Shown here: positions 55,560 to 64,000 of the stretch, piece after piece
Numbering within the stretch: position 1 is the first letter of the stretch
Layout of the letters: each line of letters opens with the position of its first letter
Origin: Synchiropus splendidus
Lineage: Eukaryota; Chordata; Actinopteri; Syngnathiformes; Callionymidae
Length of the DNA stretch: 64,000 bases
NCBI RefSeq assembly: GCF_027744825.2
Contig: NC_071339.1
Coordinates: forward strand, 24,243,501-24,307,500
Reading direction: 5' to 3'
Notes under the pieces: model-generated
What the model was told of the DNA's origin: nothing
The model's input: only the letters and a program-made list of their open reading frames with translations
The model's database searches: none
Program-made: the position numbers and the translations under genes

Positions 55560-58520
55560 CAAACATAAAAATGTTGATAACTTTGGAAAAACACTTCAGA
55601 CAGCTTAGATTTCACGTGCAACTACTAGAAAGACCCTTTCTGCCATTGTGGGAGGTGAAAAATTCATGTTCTGAAGCTTCACGGCAAAGTTATGGAACAA
55701 TGCGTGAAACGCGTTTTCAGCCTGTGATCAGGTCGATTCAGGAACGTCAAACATAAAAAAGTTGATAACTTTTGAAATACACTTCAGACCGCTTACAATT
55801 GATGTGCAACTACAAGAAAGACCCTTTCTGCTATAGTGGGAGGTGAAAATTTCATGTTCTGAAGCTTCCCTGCAAAGGTATGGCACAATGCAGAAAACGC
55901 GTTTTCAGCCTGAGATAAGATGTGTTCCGGAACGCTAAACATAAAAATGTTGATAAATTTGGCAAAACACTTCAGACAGCTTAGATTTGATGTGCAACTA
56001 CTAGAAAGACCCTTTCTACTATAGTGGGAGGTGAAAATTTCATGTTCTGAGGCATCCCTGCAAAGTTATGGCACAATGCAGAAAACACGTTTTCAGCCTG
56101 AGATAAGATGGGTTCCGGAACGCCAAACATAAAAATGTTGATACGTTTGGAAAAACACTTCAGACAGCTTAGATTTGATATGCAACTACGTAAAAAACCT
56201 TTCTGCTACAGTGGGAGGTGAAAATTTCATGTTCTGAAGCTTTATGCAAAGTTATGGCACAATGCGTAAAACGCGTTTTCAGCCTGAGATAAGGTTGATT
56301 CCGGAACGCCAAACATAAAAATGTTGATAACTTTGGAAAAACATTTCAGACAGCTTAGATTTGATCTGCAACTACTAGAAAGACCCTTTCTGCTATAGTG
56401 GGAGGTGAACATTTCATGTTCTGAAGCTTTATGCAAAGTTGTGGCACAATGCGTAAAAAGCGTTTTCAGCCTGAGATAAGGTCGACTCCGGAACGACAAA
56501 CATAAAAATGTTGATAACTTTGAAAAGACACTTCAGACAGCTTAGATTCGATGTGCAACTACTAGAAAGACCCTTTCTACTATAGCGGGAGGTGAAAATT
56601 TCATGTTCTGAGGCTTCCCTGCAAAGTTACGGCACAATGCAGAAAACACATTTTCAGACTGAGATAAGGTGGGTTCCAGAACGCCAAACAAAAAAATGTT
56701 GATAACTTTGGAAAAACATTTCAGACAGCTTAGATTTTATCTGCAACTAATAGAAAGACCCTTTCTGCTATAGTGGGAGGTGAAAATTTCATGTTCTGAA
56801 GCTTTATGCAAAGTTATGGCACAATGCGTAAAACGCGTTTTCAGCCTGAGATAAGGTCGATTCCAGAACGCCAAACATAAAAATGTTGATAACTTTGGAA
56901 AAACACTTCAGACTGCTTAGATTTGATGTGCAACTACTAGAAAGACCCTTTCTGATATAGTGGGTGGTGAAAATCCGATGTTCTGAAGCTTCCCTCGAAA
57001 GATATGGCATAATGCGTAAAACGCGTTTTCAGTCTGAGATAAGGTCGATTCCGGAACGCCAAACATAAAAATGTTGATAACTTTGGAAAAACACTTCAGA
57101 CAACTTAGCTTTGATGTGCAACTACTAGAAAGACCCTTTCTGCTATAGTGGAAGTTTAAAATGTCATGTTCTGAAGCTTCCCTGCAAAGTTATGGCACCA
57201 TGCGTAAAACGCGTTTTCAGCCTGAGATAAGGTCGATTCCCGAATGCCAAACATAAAAGTGTTGATAACTTTGGAAAAACACTTCAGACAGCTTAGATTT
57301 CACGTGCAACTACTAGAAAGACCCTTTCTGCCATTGTGGGAGGTGAAAAATTCATGTTCTGAAGCTTCACGACTAAGTTATGGAACAATGCGTGAAACGC
57401 GTTTTCAGCCTGTGATCAGGTCGATTCAGGAACGTCAAACATAAAAAAGTTGATAACTTTTGAAATACACTTCAGACCGCTTACAATTGATGTGCAACTA
57501 CAAGAAAGACCCTTTCTGCTATAGTGGGAGGTGAAAATTTCATGTTCTGAAGCTTCCCTGCAAAGGTATGGCACAATGCAGAAAACGCGTTTTCAGCCTG
57601 AGATAAGATGTGTTCCGGAACGCTAAACATAAAAATGTTGATAAATTTGGCAAAACACTTCAGACAGCTTAGATTTGATGTGCAACTACTAGAAAGACCC
57701 TTTCTACTATAGTGGGAGGTGAAAATTTCATGTTCTGAGGCATCCCTGCAAAGTTATGGCACAATGCAGAAAACGCGTTTTCAGCCTGAGATAAGATGGG
57801 TTCCGGAACGCCAAACATAAAAATGTTGATACGTTTGGAAAAACACTTCAGACAGCTTAGATTTGATATGCAACTACGTAAAAAACCTTTCTGCTACAGT
57901 GGGAGGTGAAAATTTCATGTTCTGAAGCTTTATGCAAAGTTATGGCACAATGCGTAAAACGCGTTTTCAGCCTGAGATAAGGTTGATTCCGGAACGCCAA
58001 ACATAAAAATGTTGATAACTTTGGAAAAACATTTCAGACAGCTTAGATTTGATCTGCAACTACTAGAAAGACCCTTTCTGCTATAGTGGGAAGTGAAAAT
58101 TTCATGTTCTGAAGCTTTATGCAAAGTTGTGGCACAATGCGTAAAAAGCGTTTTCAGCCTGAGATAAGGTCGACTCCGGAACGACAAACATAAAAATGTT
58201 GATCAGTTTGGAAAAACACTTCAGACAGCTTAGCTTTAATGAGCAACTACGAGACAGACCCTTTCTGCTATTGTGGGATGTTAAAATTTCATGTTCTGAA
58301 GCTTCCCTGCAAAGTTATGGCACAATGCAGAAAAAACGTTTTCAGCCTGAGATAAGGTCGATTCCGGAACGCCAAACATAAAACTGTTGATAATTTTGGA
58401 AAAACACTTCAGACAGCTTAGATTTGATGTGCAACTACTAGAAAGACCCTTTCTGATATAGTGGGTGGTGAAAATCCGATGTTCTGAAGCTTCCCTCGAA
58501 AGATATGGCATAATGCGTAA
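55560..58520 (+). repeat. Block of about 5 monomers duplicated at an offset of 1,688 bp
   Basis: About 55,570-56,500 matches 57,258-58,188, with shared markers gatttcacgtgcaactac, cgcttacaattgatgtg, tacgtaaaaaacctttctgc and gaagctttatgcaaag. A following monomer with ggtggtgaaaatccgatg at 56,962 recurs at 58,463 (offset 1,501). Confidence 0.83.
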
Positions 58521-59049
58521 AACGCGTTTTCAGTCTGAGATAAGGTCGATTCCGGAACGCCAAACATAAAAATGTTGATAACTTTGGAAAAACACTTCAG
58601 ACAGCTTAGATTTGATGTGCAACTACTAGAAAGACCATTTCTGCCATTGTGGGAGGTGAAAATTCGATGTTCTGAAGCTTCCCTGCAAAGTTATGCCACA
58701 ATGCAGGAAACGCGTTTTCAGCCTGAGATAAGGTCGATTCCGGAACGCCAAACATAAAAATATTGATAACTTTGGAAAAACTCTTTAGACAGCTTAGATT
58801 TGATGTGCAACTACTAGAAAGAGCCTTTCTGCTATAGTGGGAGTTGAAAATTTCATGTTCTGAAGCTTTCCTGCAAAGTTATGGCACAATGCGTAAAACG
58901 CGTTTTCAGCCTCAAATAAGGTTGATTCCGGAACACCAAACAAAAAAGTGTTGATAACTTTGGAAAAACAATTCAAACAGCTTCGATTTGATGTGCAACT
59001 ACTAGAAAGACCCTTTCTGCTATCGTGGGAGGTTAAAATTTCATGTTCT

Positions 59050-60450
59050 GAAGCTTCCCTGCAAAGTTATGGCACAATGAAGAAAACACGTCTTCAGCCT
59101 GAGATAAGATAGATTCTGGTACGCCAAACATAAAAATGTTGATAACTTTGGAAAAACACTTCAGACAGCTTAGATTTGATGTGCAACTACGAGAAAGACC
59201 GTTTCTGCTATAGTGGGAGGTGAAAATTCGATGTTCTGAAGCTTCCCTGCAAAGTTATGGCACCATGCGTAAAACGCGTTTTCAGCCTGAGATAAGGTCG
59301 ATTCCGGAACGCCAAACATAAACACGTTCATAATTCTGGAAAAACACTTCAGACAGCTTAGATTTGATGTGCAACTACTAGAAAGACCATTTCTGCCATT
59401 GTGGGAGGTGAAAATTCGATGTTCTGAAGGTTCCCTGCAAAGTTATGCCACAATGCAGGAAACGCGTTTTCAGCCTGAGATAAGGTCGATTCCGGAACGC
59501 CAAACATAAAAATATTGATAACTTTGGAAAAACTCTTTAGACACCTTAGATTTGATGTACAAGTACGAGAAAGACCCTTTCTGCTATAGTGGGAGGTGAA
59601 AATTTAATGTTCTGAAGCTTTCCTGCAAATTTATGGCACAATGCGTAAAATGTGTTTTCAGCCTGAGATAAGGTTGATTCCGGAACGCCAAACTTAAAAA
59701 TGTTGATTACTTTGGAAAAACACTTCAAACAGTTTAGATTTGATGTGCAACTACTAGAAAGACCATTTCTGCTATAGTGGGATGTAGAAATTTCATGTTC
59801 TGAAGCTTCCCTGCAAAGTTATGGCACAATGCAGAAAACGCGTTTTCAGCCTGAGATAAGGTGGGTTCTAGAACGCCAAACATAAAAATGATGATAACTT
59901 TGGAAAAACACTTCAGACAGCTTAGATTTGATGTCCAACTACTAGAAAGACCTTTTCTGCTATAGCGCAAGTTTAAAATTTCATGTTCTTAAGCTTCCCT
60001 GCAAAGTTATGGCACAATGAAGAAAACACGTCTTCAGCCTGAGATAAGATAGATTCTGGTACGCCAAACATAAAAATGTTGATAACTTTGGAAAAACACT
60101 TCAGACAGCTTAGATTTGATGTGCAACTACGAGAAAGACCGTTTCTGCTATAGTGGGAGGTGAAAATTCGATGTTCTGAAGCTTCCCTGCAAAGTTATGG
60201 CACCATGCGTAAAACGCGTTTTCAGCCTGAGATAAGGTCGATTCCGGAACGCCAAACATAAACACGTTCATAATTCTGGAAAAACACTTCAGACAGCTTA
60301 GATTTGATGTGCAACTACTAGAAAGACCATTTCTGCCATTGTGGGAGGTGAAAATTCGATGTTCTGAAGCTTCCCTGCAAAGTTATGCCACAATGCAGGA
60401 AACGCGTTTTCAGCCTGAGATAAGGTCGATTCCGGAACGCCAAACATAAA
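59050..60450 (+). repeat. Five-monomer unit duplicated at an offset of 940 bp, partial second copy
   Basis: The words agaaaacacgtcttcagcct, gatagattctggtacgcc, gaaaattcgatgttctg and cacgttcataattctgg occur from 59,061 and again from 60,001. The offset is exactly 5 x 188, and similarity runs about 450 bp. Confidence 0.83.
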
Positions 60451-62319
60451 AATATTGATAACTTTGGAAAAACTCTTTAGACACCTTAGATTTGATGTGC
60501 AACTACTAGAAAGACCCTTTCTGCTATAGTGGGAGTTGAAAATTCGATGTTCTGAAGCTTCCCTGCAAAGTTATGGCACCATGCGTAAAACGCGTTTTCA
60601 GCCTGAGATAAGGTCGATTCCGGAACGCCAAACATAAAAATGTTGATACGTTTGGAAAAACACTTCAGACAGCTTAGATTTGATATGCAACTACGTAAAA
60701 AACCTTTCTGCTATTGTGGGAGGTGAAAATTTCATGTTCTGAAGCTTTATGCAAAGTTATGGCACAATGCGTAAAACGCGTTTTCAGCCTGAGATAAGGT
60801 CGATTCCAGAACGCCAAACATAAAAATGTTGATACGTTTGGAAAAACACTTCAGACAGCTTAGATTTGATGTGCAACTACTAGAAAGACCCTTTTTGCTA
60901 CAGTGGGATGTTAAAATTTCATGTTCTGAAGTCTCCCTGCAAAGTTATGGCACTATCCAGAAAACGCGTTTTTAGCCTGAGATAAGGTGGGTTCCAGAAC
61001 GCCAAACATGAAAATGTTGATAACTTTGGAAAAACAATTTCGACAGCTTAGATTTGATGTGCAACTACTAGAAAGACCCTTTCTGCTATAGTGGGAGGTG
61101 AAATTTTCATGTTCTGAAGCTTCCCTGCAAAGTTATGGCACAATGCAGAAAACTCGTGTTCAGCCTCACATAAGGTCAATTCCGGAACGCCAAACATAAA
61201 AATGTTAATAACTTTGGAAAAACACTTCAGACAGCTTAGATTTGATGTGCAAGTACTAGAAAGACCCTTTCTGGTATAGTGGGAGGTGAAAATTTCATGT
61301 TCTGAAGCTTCCCTGAGAAGTTATGGCACAATGCAGAAAACATGTTTTCAGCCTGAGATATGGTTGATTCCGGAACACCAAACATAAAAATGTTGATAAC
61401 TTTGGAAAAACACTTCAAACAGCTTAGATTTGATGTGCAACTACTAGAAAGACCCTTTCTGCTATAGTGGGAGGTGAAAATTTCATGTTCTGAAGCTTCC
61501 CTCCAAAGTTATGGCACAATGCAGAAAACGCGTTTACAGCCTCAGATAAGGTGGGTTCCGGAACGCCAAACATAAAAATGTTGATAACTTTGGAAAAACA
61601 CTTCAGACAGCTTAGATTTGATGTGGTGCAACTGCTGGAAAGAGCCTTTCTGCTATAGTGGAAGTTGAAAATTTCATGTTCTGAAGCTTCCCTGCAAAGT
61701 TATTGCACAATGCGTAAAACGCGTTTTCAGCCTGAGATAAGGACGATTCCGGAACACCAAACATAAAAATGTTGATAACTTTGGAAAAACACATCAGACA
61801 GCTTAGATTTGATGTGCAACTACTAGAAAGACGCATTCTGCTGTATTGGGAGGTGAAAATTTCATGTTCTGAAGCTTCCCTGCAAAGTTGTGGGACAATG
61901 CAGAAAATTATTTTTCATCCAGTGATAAGGTCGATTCCGGAACGCCAAACATAAAAATGTTGATAACTTTCGAAGAACACTTCAGACAGCTTAGATTTGA
62001 TGCGCAACTATTAGAAAGACCCTTTCTGCTATATCGTTAGGTCAGAATTTCATGTTCTGAAGCTTCCCTGCAAAGTTATGGGACAATGCAGAAAACGATT
62101 TTTCATCCTGAGATAAGGTCGATTCCGGAACGGCAAACATAAAAATGTTGATAACTTTCGAAAAACACTTCAGACAGCTTAGATTTGTTGTGCAACTACT
62201 AGAAATACCCTTTCTGCTCTAGTGGGAGGTGAAAATTTCATGTTCTGAAGCTTCCCTGCAAAGTTATGGCACAATGCAGAAAACGCGTTTTCAGCCTGAG
62301 ATAAGGTCGATTCCGGAAC

Positions 62320-63710
62320 GCCAAAGATAAAAATGTTGATAACTCAGGAAAAACTCTACAGACAGCTTAGATTTGATGTGCAACTACTAGAAATACCCTT
62401 TCTGCTGAAGTGGGAGGTGAAAATTTCATGTTCTAAAGCTTCCCTGCAAAGTTATGGCACAATGCAGAAAACGCGTTTTAAGCGTGAGATAAGGTGAGTT
62501 CCGGAACGCCAAACATAAAAATGTTGATAACTTTGGAACAACTCATCAGACAGCTAAGATTTGATGTGCAACTACTGTAAAGACCCTTTCTGCTATAGTG
62601 GGAGGTGAAACTTTCATGTTCTGAAGCTTCCCTGCAAAGTTATGGCACAATGCAGAAAACGCGTTTTCGGCCTGAGATAAGGTCGATTCAGGAACACCAA
62701 ACATAAAAATGTTGAAAACTTTCGAAAAACACATCAGGCAGCTTAGATTTGATGTGCAACTACGAGAAAGACCCTCTCTGCTATAGTGGGAGGTGAAAAT
62801 ATCATGTTCTGAGGCTCTCCTGCAAAGTTATGGCAAATTGCGTAAAACGCGTTTTCAGCTTGAGATAAGGTTGATTCCGGAACGCCAAACATAAGAATGT
62901 TGATAACTTTGGAAAAACACTTCAGACAACTTAGATTTGATGTGCAACTACTAGAAATACCACTTCTGATATAGTGGGAGGTAAAAATTTCATGTTCTGA
63001 AGCTTCCCTGCAAAGTTATGGCACAATGCAGAAAACGCGTTTTCAGCCTGAGATAAGGTGGGTTCCAGAACGCCAAACATAAAAATGTTGATAACTTTGG
63101 AAAAACACTTCAGACAGCTTAGATTTGATGTGCAACAACTAGAAAGACCCTTTCTGCTCTAGTGGGAGGTGAAAATTTCATGTTCTAAAGCTTCCCTGCA
63201 AAATTATGGCACAATGCAGAAAACACGTTTTCTGCCTGAGATAAGGTCGATTCCGGAACGCCAAACATAAAAATGTTGATAACTCAGGAAAAACTCTACA
63301 GACAGCTTAGATTTGATGTGCAACTACTAGAAAGACCCTTTCTACTATAGCGGCAAGTGAATATTTCATGTTCTAAAGCTTCCCTGCAAAGTTATGGCAC
63401 AATGCAGAAAACACGTTTTAAGCGTGAGATAAGGTCGATTCCGGAACGCCAAAGATAAAAATGTTGATAACTCAGGAAAAACTCTACAGACAGCTTAGAT
63501 TTGATGTGCAACTACTAGAAATACCCTTTCTGCTGAAGTGGGAGGTGAAAATTTCATGTTCTAAAGCTTCCCTGCAAAGTTATGGCACAATGCAGAAAAC
63601 GCGTTTTAAGCGTGAGATAAGGTGAGTTCCGGAACGCCAAACATAAAAATGTTGATAACTTTGGAACAACTCATCAGACAGCTAAGATTTGATGTGCAAC
63701 TACTGGAAAT
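62320..63710 (+). repeat. Six-monomer offset duplication near the window end
   Basis: About 62,320-62,580 matches 63,448-63,708 at an offset of 1,128 bp (6 x 188), with shared words gcgttttaagcgtgagataa, ggtgagttccgg and ggaacaactcatcagacag. A related monomer with ttttaagcgtgagataagga is at 48,761. Confidence 0.8.
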
Positions 63711-64000
63711 ACCCTTTCTGCTATAGTGGGAGGTGGAAATTTCATGTTCTGAAGCTTCCCTGCCAAGTTATGGCACAATTCCGAAGACGCGTTTTCAGCC
63801 TGAGATAAGGTCAATTCCGGAACGCCAAACATAAAAAAGTTGATAACATTTGAAATACACTTCAGACAGCTTAGATTTGAAGTGCAACTACTAGAAAGAC
63901 CCTTTCTGCTATAGCGGCAGGTGAAAATTTCATGTTCTGTGGCATCCCTGCAAAGTTATGGCACAATGCAAAAAACACGTTTTCAGACTGAGATAAGGTG

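Larger units (their letters stand above)
19312..64000 (+). repeat. 188-bp satellite DNA array, about 237 monomers, runs off the window
   Basis: From cacactagaaaggctc at 19,312 the sequence is one tandem repeat to the last base. The monomer contains, in order, cagacagcttagatttgatg, tgcaactactagaaagaccc, tttctgctatagtgggaggt, gaaaatttcatgttctgaag, cttccctgcaaagttatggc, acaatgcagaaaacgcgttt, tcagcctgagataaggt, a variable g/c/t-gRtt box, ccggaacgccaaacataaaa and atgttgataactttggaaaa. Neighbouring copies lie 188 bp apart (for example equivalent frames at 42,977 and 43,165). No other element interrupts it. The length is near that of nucleosome-scale centromeric satellites. I do not recognise the family by name. 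Confidence 0.97.

Noticed and set aside
19850..62740. Dozens of 60-110-codon open frames on both strands, with similar proteins
   Set aside because: They repeat at 188-bp steps, appear on both strands over the same bases, and cannot join because 188 leaves a frame shift of two. They reflect a monomer with few stops, not a protein family.
19312..64000. CENP-B box in the monomer
   Set aside because: The nearest string is around attccggaacgcc, which lacks the required spacing of the TTCG and CGGG parts on either strand.
19312..64000. CRISPR-like array
   Set aside because: The whole 188-bp unit is conserved; there are no short constant repeats with unrelated spacers, and the surroundings are eukaryotic transposons.
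1..64000. tRNA, rRNA or other RNA genes
   Set aside because: No cloverleaf-type or ribosomal sequence was recognised on either strand by eye; a covariance-model scan was not possible.

Overview
The window is eukaryotic repeat DNA with no intact host gene. The mix of DIRS-type tyrosine-recombinase retrotransposons, a Mag-like Ty3/Gypsy element, a TTAA-flanked piggyBac remnant and a 188-bp satellite suggests a vertebrate, most likely a teleost fish (perhaps a cyprinid). That assignment is inferred from the kinds of elements present, not from a species-diagnostic gene.

Region 1 (about 1-18,520) is a graveyard of nested, broken transposons arranged as a large imperfect inverted repeat. The left arm (about 1-10,141) carries DIRS sequences reading on the minus strand. 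The right arm (about 12,040-18,125) carries the same sequences on the plus strand. In each arm, from the centre outward, come the DIRS reverse transcriptase/RNase H, a methyltransferase-like region, the tyrosine recombinase, three tandem ~97-bp units with hairpins, a Gypsy LTR remnant, a leader block, an ORF1-like block and an outer block. The left arm also holds a Gypsy body (gag, protease, RT, RNase H; no integrase seen) into which a 1,501-bp piggyBac element inserted. The arms meet at a spacer (10,142 to about 12,040) made of inverted satellite, a collapsed DIRS copy and the start of the right-hand RT. Every retroelement gene carries frameshifts, stops or lost catalytic residues.

Region 2 (about 18,520-19,311) is low-copy-looking sequence with a short segment present twice in diverged form. 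I could not assign it.

Region 3 (about 19,312-64,000, running off the window) is an uninterrupted plus-strand tandem array of a 188-bp satellite, roughly 237 monomers. The first few monomers are a divergent edge type. The interior contains multi-monomer blocks copied at offsets that are whole multiples of the monomer (plus or minus small shared indels), which is the signature of unequal exchange and higher-order amplification. The monomer is rich in short dyad symmetries. Pieces of the edge-type satellite are also embedded in the transposon region, at 476-560, 10,142-10,475 and 17,425-17,605, so the transposons and the satellite have rearranged together. The simplest reading is a pericentromeric or centromere-flanking boundary; that is inference.

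The many 60-110-residue open frames in the satellite occur on both strands and shift frame at each monomer (188 is not divisible by 3), so I do not call them genes.
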